From the NCBI GenBank assembly GCA_012728315.1, contig JAAYFI010000007.1, positions 17,120 to 81,119 of the forward strand: a DNA stretch of 64,000 nucleotides, given 5' to 3'. Source of the DNA: Gammaproteobacteria bacterium. Lineage in GTDB: Bacteria > Pseudomonadota > Gammaproteobacteria > Pseudomonadales > Pseudomonadaceae. The notes below the pieces were generated by a model. The model saw only the letters and a program-made list of their open reading frames with translations. It was not told the origin of the DNA and ran no database searches. The position numbers and the translations under genes are program-made. Below are positions 9,164 through 16,206 of the stretch, piece by piece; position 1 is the stretch's first letter, and each line of letters opens with the position of its first letter.

Positions 9164-9799
9164 TTAGCGTATGACATGAGGTAGCTGTGCAGCGAGTTTT
9201 TCAATATCCAGCGGCGCACGAATAAAACCGTGTTGACGGCCATCGGGGCTAATAATTGCTAAGTTGCCGCTGTGGTCTACGGTGTAGCGTGGTTTGCTGG
9301 TATCACCAGGAATAAAAGGAATGCTTAAGGCATTACTGAAGATTTGGATATCGCTCAGTTCGCCAGTTAGACCAATAAACTCAGGGTCAAAATAATGTAA
9401 GTACAGCTGCAATTGCTCTGTGCTGTCACGGTTAGGGTCAACACTGACCATGAGCACTTGCAGTTTACTTTTGACCTCTTCAGGCAGCAGTTTTTTGAGC
9501 TGGCGCAATTCAGCCAAAGTGGTTGGGCAAATATCTGGACAAAACGTATAACCAAAAAAGATTAAGCTCCAGGTGTCGGTGAGTGCTTGTGTGTTGATGT
9601 GCTGACCTGTGGTGCTGGCCAATTGTAGGGCAGGCAGCTCACGGCTTTTCGGTAAAATAATAATCCCAGCGTCACGGATAGCCTGGGATTGATCCTTGGT
9701 ATCGGTTAAGTAACTGCCTGCCAGTACACCAATGACCACGGCAAGCAAAATCCCGATAATGCTTAAAATCAGGGTGCGGCCTTTACTCAAATACGGCAT
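9164..9799 (-). CDS. SCO1/SenC family copper chaperone / thiol protein
   Basis: Membrane-anchored periplasmic protein of the SCO family, which delivers copper to the CuA site of cytochrome oxidase or reduces its cysteines. One N-terminal transmembrane anchor (about 9-30) precedes a thioredoxin-like domain with the copper motif CPDIC (Cys87, Cys91) in GYTFCPDICPTTLAEL and the third ligand His176 in YTVDHSGNL. Length 211 is normal. It converges on nirP, 18 bp away. Besides aa3-type oxidase, a CuA enzyme such as nitrous oxide reductase is a conceivable client in a denitrifier; that is inference. Confidence 0.92.
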   Translation of the reverse strand: MPYLSKGRTLILSIIGILLAVVIGVLAGSYLTDTKDQSQAIRDAGIIILPKSRELPALQLASTTGQHINTQALTDTWSLIFFGYTFCPDICPTTLAELRQLKKLLPEEVKSKLQVLMVSVDPNRDSTEQLQLYLHYFDPEFIGLTGELSDIQIFSNALSIPFIPGDTSKPRYTVDHSGNLAIISPDGRQHGFIRAPLDIEKLAAQLPHVIR

Positions 9800-10066
9800 A
9801 AAAAGTCCTTAATAATTGTTGGGTCTGCAGGTGCTCTAAACAAACGCCTTTATTATAGAGTGATCTCTGCTCGGCGTGCTTGTGTCCATATGCCGCGTGT
9901 GTAGCGCTATTGGCTGAGACGTACGCAAACGACTCAAGCTAACGTGTTGATTATTCACACGCTTAAATTAGACCGCAGAAGCAAGAGTGGCAAAGAGATG
10001 CCTCAAGTGCTGCAGTGTTTTATTTGTAGCCTGTTACACTGTGTAACTCAAGTTAAGGAGCTCGCC

Positions 10067-11044
10067 ATGTCTGCCCATCCTTTTGCTGCCCTGACGCCAG
10101 ATTTAGTTTTAGACGCGGTTGAAAGCCTCGGTTTTTTAAGTGATGCTCGCGTGCTTGCGCTGAACAGTTATGAGAACCGTGTCTATCAAGTCGGTATTGA
10201 AGACAAGCCACCGTTGATTGCTAAGTTTTACCGACCTGAGCGTTGGACTGATGCGCAAATTCTTGAGGAGCACGCTTTTTCTTTTGAATTGGCCGAATGT
10301 GATGTGCCCTTAGTCGCGCCGCTGCAGCATAACGGTCAGAGTTTATTTGAGCATGCGGGCTTTCGCTTTGCTTTATTTGAACGCCGCGGTGGCCGTGCGC
10401 CCGAGCCGGGTAATCTCGATCAGCTGTACCGTTTAGGTCAGTTACTGGGACGCTTGCATGCGGTGGGTGCTAGTAAAAGTTTTAGCGAGCGGCCCGAGTT
10501 AAGTGTTGCCAGTTATGGTCATGCATCTTTTCAGCGTTTACGCAGTGGTGAGCATGTTCCGAAAAGCCTGCGTCCGGCTTGGGAGTCAGTGGTGCGCGAT
10601 TTGCTAATTAAGGTGGATACTTTGTTTGCAGAGCATCCGTATCAAGCGATCCGCGTGCATGGTGATTGCCATCCCGGTAATTTATTGTGCCGGGATGACA
10701 GTTTTTTTATTGTCGATTTAGATGATTGCCGCATGGGGCCAGCGATTCAAGATTTGTGGATGATGTTGGCCGGCGATTATCAAGAACGTTTATCGCAGTT
10801 GTCAGAATTGGTTGATGGCTACCAAGAGTTTTATGATTTCTCGGCCCGCGAGCTGCCGCTGATTGAAGGTTTACGTGCTTTACGCTTATTGCATTACAGC
10901 GCATGGCTGGCGCAGCGCTGGGATGATCCGGCGTTTCCGCAAAGCTTTCCATGGTTTGGCACTGAGCGTTATTGGGGTGAGCAAATTTTGATTTTGCGTG
11001 AGCAGCGCGCAGCTTTAGATGAGCCCTTTTTAAAGCTTTTTTAA
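10067..11044 (+). CDS. srkA: Stress response kinase SrkA (YihE family)
   Basis: Cytoplasmic Ser/Thr protein kinase of the choline-kinase-like fold, implicated in protecting cells from stress-induced death. The kinase motifs are the catalytic-loop HGDCHPGN with Asp200 and the metal-binding DLDD with Asp217; the N-lobe YRPERWTDAQILEEH is characteristic. The frame is open upstream to 9944, but the ATG at 10067 has AAGGAG six bases before it and gives 325 residues, matching E. coli SrkA (328). Confidence 0.92.
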   Translation: MSAHPFAALTPDLVLDAVESLGFLSDARVLALNSYENRVYQVGIEDKPPLIAKFYRPERWTDAQILEEHAFSFELAECDVPLVAPLQHNGQSLFEHAGFRFALFERRGGRAPEPGNLDQLYRLGQLLGRLHAVGASKSFSERPELSVASYGHASFQRLRSGEHVPKSLRPAWESVVRDLLIKVDTLFAEHPYQAIRVHGDCHPGNLLCRDDSFFIVDLDDCRMGPAIQDLWMMLAGDYQERLSQLSELVDGYQEFYDFSARELPLIEGLRALRLLHYSAWLAQRWDDPAFPQSFPWFGTERYWGEQILILREQRAALDEPFLKLF

Positions 11045-11114
11045 TGGCAGGCAAGACAGCTGTAGTGCTTGCACACTAGAATAACTTGACTCTTTAGTTA
11101 GCTGGCTAAGTAAT

Positions 11115-12023
11115 ATGACTTTTACTCCTAATCCCCGCCGCGGCTACCTGCTGGGCCTGTTGGCTTATAGCGTCTGGGGTCTGTTCCCGTTGTACTTTAA
11201 AACCTTAGACGGCATTCCAGCGCCAGAGGTGATTGTCCATCGGATAATTTGGTCGGCACTTTTTAGTGTGGCTTTGCTGATGCTGTGGCGACACCGCGGC
11301 TGGTGGCAGCAACTTTATAGTCACCCCAAGCGTTTTTTAGTGCTTGCTGCATCTGGAGCGCTGATTGCTTGTAACTGGCTGATTTATGTTTGGGCCGTAC
11401 ACTATGATCGCATGGTTGAAGCCAGCCTTGGCTATTACATCAACCCGCTGGTCAATGTGCTATTAGCCATGCTGTTTTTACGTGAGCGCCTACGGCGTTT
11501 GCAATGGCTGGCCATTGCTTTAGCGGCGTTCGGGGTGGGTTTGCAAGTCTGGAGCTTAGGTCAGGTTCCTTGGATATCTTTAGCTCTGGCCTGTTCATTT
11601 GGTTTTTATGGGCTGATTCGCAAACAAGTGTCGGTGGCGGCTTTACCTGGGCTTGCCGTAGAAACCTGGATGCTAGTGCCCATGGCTTTGGCATGGTTGT
11701 GGCTCAATCCGCAAGCAATCAGTATGCAAAATGATTTTATCGGCAGCACGCAGATGTTGTGGTTGGCGGCTGCAGGGCCGGTGACCTTATTGCCGTTGCT
11801 GTGCTTTAACGAAGCAGCCAAAAACTTGCCCTATGCCTCATTGGCATTTTTGCAATACATCACGCCAACAGTATTGCTGTTGTTAGCTGTCTTGTTATTT
11901 AAAGAGCCTTTTGCGCCCCAGTCTTTTATCTTTTTTGGCTTTATTTGGGCGGCGCTGGCTGTGTACAGCTGGGATGCACTGCGAGTTTTAAGAGGAGGGA
12001 GCAAGGCACTGCCTGAAAAGTAA
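11115..12023 (+). CDS. rarD: RarD-type EamA/DMT permease
   Basis: Inner-membrane protein of the drug/metabolite transporter superfamily, RarD subgroup (chloramphenicol-sensitivity protein); its substrate is not established. About ten transmembrane helices in two EamA repeats are visible in 302 residues. The opening RRGYLLGLLAYSVWGLFPLYFK and NWLIYVWAVHYDRMVEASLGYYINPL are strong RarD signatures. It follows srkA by 70 bp. The DnaA-box repeat region begins about 50 bp after its stop. Confidence 0.92.
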   Translation: MTFTPNPRRGYLLGLLAYSVWGLFPLYFKTLDGIPAPEVIVHRIIWSALFSVALLMLWRHRGWWQQLYSHPKRFLVLAASGALIACNWLIYVWAVHYDRMVEASLGYYINPLVNVLLAMLFLRERLRRLQWLAIALAAFGVGLQVWSLGQVPWISLALACSFGFYGLIRKQVSVAALPGLAVETWMLVPMALAWLWLNPQAISMQNDFIGSTQMLWLAAAGPVTLLPLLCFNEAAKNLPYASLAFLQYITPTVLLLLAVLLFKEPFAPQSFIFFGFIWAALAVYSWDALRVLRGGSKALPEK

Positions 12024-12071
12024 TCAACAGGCTATAACCCTTATAAAACAATGCTTTGCAAGGTTTGCTAA

Positions 12072-12225
12072 CAAGTTATCCACAGTTCCATCCCGGTGAT
12101 CTGTGCATAGCTCTGATGCTTTGCTTATTTTTTGAACAAAGTGCGCTCAGCCTTACTCTGTGTGGCTTAGCTCAGCCTCTCCCCAGCTTATCCACAGCCT
12201 CATACACCTCCAGAGTGGATAAGCA
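12072..12225 (+). repeat. DnaA-box repeat unit 1
   Basis: First of three ~155-bp direct repeats. It holds TTATCCACA at 12076-12084 and 12188-12196, a one-mismatch box on the minus strand at 12102-12110 (CTATGCACA) and TTATCCACT on the minus strand at 12214-12222. The offsets from the first box are 0, +25/26, +112 and +138, identical to the other two units. Between boxes, a T-run followed by GAACA is also conserved. Confidence 0.85.
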
Positions 12226-12257
12226 TGACTCAGTTAAAACTGCTCTGCAGGCAACCT

Positions 12258-12461
12258 TTAGTGCAGGGATTGATAGAGCATAAAAGAACCAATAGATAGG
12301 TAAATCAGCACAAAACCATAGAAGCTGAAAGGATTGTCATGTTTATAGTAGTACTGACTGCGTAAACCCCGCGCTCCTGCAAGGATTCTACCGCGCAATA
12401 AACCCCACACCGCTACTGTAATAATAATCACACCCAGTAAGGTCAGTAATAATGGTGGCAT
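12258..12461 (-). CDS. Small two-helix membrane protein of unknown function
   Basis: I do not recognise this 67-residue protein. It has a hydrophobic segment at about 4-22, a basic loop (RGRILAGARGLRSQYYYK) and a second hydrophobic segment at about 46-64, so it should span the inner membrane twice with the basic loop inside. The ATG start has no clear Shine-Dalgarno sequence. It lies between DnaA-box repeat units 1 and 2 and is the only plausible gene in the 1.27-kb stretch from rarD to the TRAP genes. The balanced positive-inside topology favours a real gene, but it could be chance. Confidence 0.5.
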   Translation of the reverse strand: MPPLLLTLLGVIIITVAVWGLLRGRILAGARGLRSQYYYKHDNPFSFYGFVLIYLSIGSFMLYQSLH

Positions 12462-12576
12462 AGTGGATATCCATGGCTTTAATGCAAATTGACATTAATT
12501 GCGCTGCATTGTTAGGCGAGTGCTGTGGGCTGTCAATTTATTTGTGTGCTAAAACTGGGTATTGATGGGCTTGCGG

Positions 12577-12585
12577 TGTGGATAA
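12577..12585 (-). repeat. Isolated perfect DnaA box
   Basis: TTATCCACA on the minus strand, between repeat units 1 and 2. The following DNA (GATCAAAAAATGAGCAG and GGCTGTAGGCCTG) looks like a degenerate relative of the interior of the 155-bp unit. Confidence 0.7.
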
Positions 12586-12677
12586 ACTCAAGTGCAGCCG
12601 TGCTTGGCAAAAATCTGATCAAAAAATGAGCAGTTGGCTGTAGGCCTGATATATCAAGGCCTATGGCTAAACACAAA

Positions 12678-12832
12678 CAGGTTATCCACAGCACCATCCC
12701 ATGCTCTTGTGCACAGAATAAAAGCGCTGTATGTTTTTTGAACAGAGCTCTGTAGGCCTTACACCACGGGGCTTTGCTTTGAGGCTCCCCAGCTTATCCA
12801 CAGCCTCATGCACGTTCAAGGTGGATAAGCAT
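12678..12832 (+). repeat. DnaA-box repeat unit 2
   Basis: Second ~155-bp unit. Boxes: TTATCCACA at 12682-12690 and 12794-12802, TTGTGCACA at 12707-12715, and TTATCCACC on the minus strand at 12820-12828. Offsets 0, +25, +112, +138. It shares with unit 3 the flanks AGCxCCATCCCATG and CCCCAGCTTATCCACAGCC and the tail CATGCACGTT. Confidence 0.88.
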
Positions 12833-12934
12833 AATGAGGCTGCAGGCTGAGCCGACAGGCTAGTGTGTAAAGCGCGGTAAAACATGCATAGCTGGAATAA
12901 ATAAAGCTCAATAGGCTTATAAAGCCATCTGAAT

Positions 12935-12943
12935 TGTGGATAA
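12935..12943 (-). repeat. Isolated perfect DnaA box
   Basis: TTATCCACA on the minus strand, between units 2 and 3, followed by GGTTAAAAAATAGACACAG and GCTGTAAGCCTTG, which resemble the sequence next to the box at 12577 and the interior of the full units. Confidence 0.7.
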
Positions 12944-13077
12944 AGGCTGCGGCCATGGCTTTGCAGTGAAAGTGTGCATGCGCTGCCGGCGATGGATGGG
13001 TTACGTTGAAATAACTGGTTAAAAAATAGACACAGCGCTGTAAGCCTTGCCAGCTGTAGCTTAGCGGCATAGGTGAA

Positions 13078-13232
13078 CAGCTTATCCACAGCGCCATCCC
13101 ATGGCTTTGTGCACAGTTCAAAAGAGCTGAGTGTTTTTTGATCAGCCTTGGCTAAGCCGTGCTGTACATGAGTTAGAGCGGTGTCTCCCCAGCTTATCCA
13201 CAGCCCCATGCACGTTACGGGTGGATAAGATG
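13078..13232 (+). repeat. DnaA-box repeat unit 3
   Basis: Third ~155-bp unit, ending about 65 bp before the TRAP small-subunit gene. Boxes: TTATCCACA at 13082-13090 and 13194-13202, TTGTGCACA at 13107-13115, TTATCCACC on the minus strand at 13220-13228. Offsets again 0, +25, +112, +138, the same as unit 2, 400 bp upstream. Confidence 0.88.
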
Positions 13233-13297
13233 CACATGGCCAATTGAGGGCTCAGACTCTACAATTGGCCGCTTAACTATTCTCTAGAAGCGCTCTT

Positions 13298-13840
13298 ATG
13301 TCTTTTTTCTCTTGGCCGGTGCGTATTGCAACGGGTATTCAAGCGGCGAATGCTGCTTTGGGGCGAGCTTGTGCTTGGCTAACATTGTTTTTGGTAGTGG
13401 GCACGGCCTGCGTGGTGGTGTTGCGTTACGCCTTTGGTGTCGGCGCGACGGCGCTGCAGGAAGCCGTGATGTATGCCCATGCGCTGACCTTTATGGGCAC
13501 GGCGGCGTGGGCGTTGCAACGGGGTGCACATGTGCGTGTGGATATCTTTTATCAAAACTTTTCCGCGCGTAAAAAAGCCTTAGTCGACAGCAGTGGTCAC
13601 TTATTACTGTTACTGCCAATGTGTTTGTTTTTAGGTTGGAACAGCTGGGGCTATGTGGCTAATTCGTGGGCGATGCAAGAAACCTCAGGTGAAGCCGGTG
13701 GTTTAGGTTTTATGTACCTGCAGAAAAGTATCATTTTGTTATTGGTCGGCAGTTTGCTGCTGCAGGCCTGTGCGGACTTGGTGTTATTGATTAAGCAATT
13801 GCTGACACCGGTGCCGGTTGCGGGTGCGCAACATGACTGA
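13298..13840 (+). CDS. TRAP transporter small permease (DctQ-like)
   Basis: Four-helix inner-membrane subunit of a tripartite ATP-independent periplasmic transporter, which uses an ion gradient and an extracytoplasmic receptor to import organic acids. The 180 residues show four hydrophobic segments and the DctQ-family patterns LQEAVMYAHALTFMGTAAW and HVRVDIFY. It overlaps the large-subunit gene by 8 bp. No receptor gene is adjacent; the only TRAP receptor in the window is at 46514-47614. Substrate cannot be read from the sequence. Confidence 0.9.
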   Translation: MSFFSWPVRIATGIQAANAALGRACAWLTLFLVVGTACVVVLRYAFGVGATALQEAVMYAHALTFMGTAAWALQRGAHVRVDIFYQNFSARKKALVDSSGHLLLLLPMCLFLGWNSWGYVANSWAMQETSGEAGGLGFMYLQKSIILLLVGSLLLQACADLVLLIKQLLTPVPVAGAQHD

Positions 13841-15212
13841 GATCTTAGCCATTGCCTTATTTGTCACCATTTGCCTGACTTTAGTGATGGGCTACCCGGT
13901 GGCCTTTGTGCTGGGTGGTGTGTCTTTGGTGTTTGCCGTGATCGGCATGTTAACCGGCGTTTTTGATCCGGTATTTTTACAAGCCTTACCCAACCGTTTA
14001 TTCGGCATTATGAATAATCAGACGTTGTTGGCAGTGCCGTTATTTGTGTTTATGGGGGTGATGCTAGAGAAGTCGCGAGTGGCAGAAGATTTGCTCGAAT
14101 CCATGTCACGATTGTTTGGCACTTTGCGTGGTGGTCTAGCCATTTCTGTTTGTGTGGTCGGTGCTTTATTAGCCGCCAGCACTGGTGTCGTCGGCGCAAC
14201 CGTGGTGACTCTGGGCTTGCTGGCGCTGCCAACCATGCTGCGCCGTGGTTATGATCCTGCAGTGGCGACTGGCACCTTAGCGGCAACCGGCACCTTGGGG
14301 CAGATTATTCCACCATCGATTATTTTGGTGTTGCTCGGCGATGTGCTCTCCAGTGCCTATCAGCAAGCGCAAATTCGCATGGGTGTGTTTACTCCGAAAA
14401 CCGTCTCGGTGGGCGACTTGTTTATTGGCGCTTTAATTCCAGGCCTGCTGTTGGTGGGCATGTATATCGTCTATTTGATTTTTGTTGCGCTGGCGCAGCC
14501 GAAAAAACTGCCCGCTTTGCCGCAAGAAGCCTTAGGGCCGATTGAATGGGGGCGCTTATTTAAAGCCTTATTGCCGCCATTGCTGCTGATGGGCTCAGTG
14601 CTGGGCTCGATTTTAGCTGGTGTGGCAACGCCGACTGAGGCGGCAGCCTTGGGCGCGATTGGTGCGTTACTGTTGGCGCTACTGAAAGGGCAGTTCACTG
14701 TGGGTCGCTTACGTGAAGTGGCGCATGGCACCGCGGAAATCAGCGCCATGGTGTTTATGATTTTGATTGGCGCTTCGTTGTTCTCTCTAGTGTTTCGTGG
14801 CTTTGGCGGCGATGTAATGATTGAGAATGTCTTTGCGCAACTGCCCGGTGGCGTACTTGGTGCTTTCTTCTTAGTGATGCTGGTGATTTTCCTGCTGGGC
14901 TTTATTCTCGACTTTATTGAAATCATCTTCGTGGTGGTGCCGATTGTCGGCCCTGTGCTGCTGTCGATGGGGCTGGATCCAGTCTGGTTGGGTGTGATGA
15001 TTGCGCTAAATTTGCAAACCTCATTTTTAACCCCGCCTTTTGGTTTTTCGCTGTTTTATTTACGTAGCGTAACGCCGGCATCGGTGCCGACTACCACGAT
15101 GTACCGTGGTGTTTTACCTTTTATTGCTATTCAAATCAGCATGTTAGTGATTGCTTATGTCTGGCCAGACATCATCACTTGGCTGCCGAATCAGATCTAT
15201 GGCGGCAATTAA
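13833..15212 (+). CDS. TRAP transporter large permease (DctM-like)
   Basis: Large membrane subunit (459 residues, about 12 transmembrane segments) that forms the ion-coupled translocation path of a TRAP transporter. Family signatures include ATGTLGQIIPPSIILVLLGD, SVLGSILAGVATPTEAAALGAIGA and NLQTSFLTPPFGFSLFYLRS. The frame opens at a TTG at 13818, but the ATG at 13833, overlapping the small-subunit stop, gives the normal N-terminus (MTEILAIALF). The cytoplasmic loop at about residues 180-240 is long, as in the mannitol/chloroaromatic and 2-oxoacid subgroups. Confidence 0.93.
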   Translation: MTEILAIALFVTICLTLVMGYPVAFVLGGVSLVFAVIGMLTGVFDPVFLQALPNRLFGIMNNQTLLAVPLFVFMGVMLEKSRVAEDLLESMSRLFGTLRGGLAISVCVVGALLAASTGVVGATVVTLGLLALPTMLRRGYDPAVATGTLAATGTLGQIIPPSIILVLLGDVLSSAYQQAQIRMGVFTPKTVSVGDLFIGALIPGLLLVGMYIVYLIFVALAQPKKLPALPQEALGPIEWGRLFKALLPPLLLMGSVLGSILAGVATPTEAAALGAIGALLLALLKGQFTVGRLREVAHGTAEISAMVFMILIGASLFSLVFRGFGGDVMIENVFAQLPGGVLGAFFLVMLVIFLLGFILDFIEIIFVVVPIVGPVLLSMGLDPVWLGVMIALNLQTSFLTPPFGFSLFYLRSVTPASVPTTTMYRGVLPFIAIQISMLVIAYVWPDIITWLPNQIYGGN

Positions 15213-15236
15213 GTTGACCGCTCAGGAGCGCTAAAA

Positions 15237-16130
15237 ATGCAGCAGACAATCACCGTGATGGATTTCTCTGGTTTGCCAGGCTGGCGTTTACGCTTTGGCC
15301 AAGCGCAGTTGGATATCTGCCAGCAAGGCGGGCAAATTCTCAGCTACTTTGCCGACATCGAACAACCGCCGCTGATTTGGCTGAGTGACTGTGCTGAGTA
15401 TCTGCGTGGGCAAGGCGTGCGCGGTGGGGTGCCGGTGTGCTGGCCTTGGTTTGGCGATATTCAGCGTAACCCGGAAGCTGTACAAAAAACGACCACAGCG
15501 GCTGCGCCCTTCCATGGTTTGGCACGTACGTTGGATTGGCAGCTGATTCACAGCAGCGCCACTAACAATGGCGCGCAGTTGAGTTTGCAGTTGGATGCCA
15601 GCCAAGGCTTAAGCGCTTGGCCGCATGCGGCCAAGCTAGAGTTGCATATCGAGTTGGGCGAGCGTTTAACCATACGTCTGGACAACCATAATCTTGGCAG
15701 TGAGCCGCTGGCGATCAGTCAGGCGCTGCATAGCTATTTTGCCGTCAGTGATATTCGTAAGGTTACCGTGCAAGGCTTAGCGGGTTGTCCTTATCATGAA
15801 ACTCTTGAGCAATGGCAGCTGCGCGAGCAGGTGGGCGACTTAAGTTTTAGCGGTGAAACCGATCGGGTGTATTTGGATGTTCCAGCCCATCTGCAGATTG
15901 TTGATCCAGGCTGGCAGCGCCGGATTCATTTGCGTACCCAAGGCTCGCAGTCAGCGATTGTCTGGAATCCGTGGATTGATAAAGCACAAACACTGAGCGG
16001 TTTTGCTAATGATGCTTGGCAGCAGATGCTCTGTATTGAAAATGCCAATGTGCTAGCCGATCACCTGCTATTAGCGCCTAACCAGCGCCATAGTTTGCAG
16101 CTTGAGTTGAGCAGCAGCATTGAGCGTTAA
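15237..16130 (+). CDS. D-hexose-6-phosphate mutarotase (YeaD family)
   Basis: Cytoplasmic enzyme interconverting alpha and beta anomers of hexose 6-phosphates. The 297-residue beta-sandwich protein has RGGVPVCWPWFGD with the sugar-binding arginine and PFHGLARTLDW with the conserved histidine; the second catalytic histidine lies in QALHSYFAVSDI and the catalytic glutamate/aspartate region is IVWNPWIDKA near the end. It starts 24 bp after the TRAP large subunit with an AGGAGCG ribosome site and may be co-transcribed. Confidence 0.92.
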   Translation: MQQTITVMDFSGLPGWRLRFGQAQLDICQQGGQILSYFADIEQPPLIWLSDCAEYLRGQGVRGGVPVCWPWFGDIQRNPEAVQKTTTAAAPFHGLARTLDWQLIHSSATNNGAQLSLQLDASQGLSAWPHAAKLELHIELGERLTIRLDNHNLGSEPLAISQALHSYFAVSDIRKVTVQGLAGCPYHETLEQWQLREQVGDLSFSGETDRVYLDVPAHLQIVDPGWQRRIHLRTQGSQSAIVWNPWIDKAQTLSGFANDAWQQMLCIENANVLADHLLLAPNQRHSLQLELSSSIER

Positions 16131-16206
16131 ACGTAGGCAAGCTAGGTTTTCCTGTCAGTAACCCATGCATCTGCTAGGCTTAGCTGTCCGTTAACGGGAG
16201 CAAGTA

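Noticed and set aside
12682..13209. Overlapping minus-strand frames of 175 and 101 codons across the DnaA-box region
   Set aside because: They run through two copies of the repeat, are rich in Cys, His, Ser and Leu without domain pattern, and have no ribosome site. The open frames result from the repeated sequence.
12072..13232. That the DnaA-box cluster is the chromosome replication origin
   Set aside because: The usual pseudomonad oriC neighbours (dnaA, dnaN, rpmH, rnpA, mnmG) are absent, and no obvious A+T-rich unwinding element flanks the boxes. It cannot be fully excluded without genome-wide skew.
14471..14926. Long antisense frame opposite the TRAP large subunit
   Set aside because: It is the mirror of a hydrophobic protein read backwards (Lys/Ser/Pro-rich), with no start signal. 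The same explains long antisense frames at 57298-57639, 57949-58281, 58465-58899 and 61543-61884.
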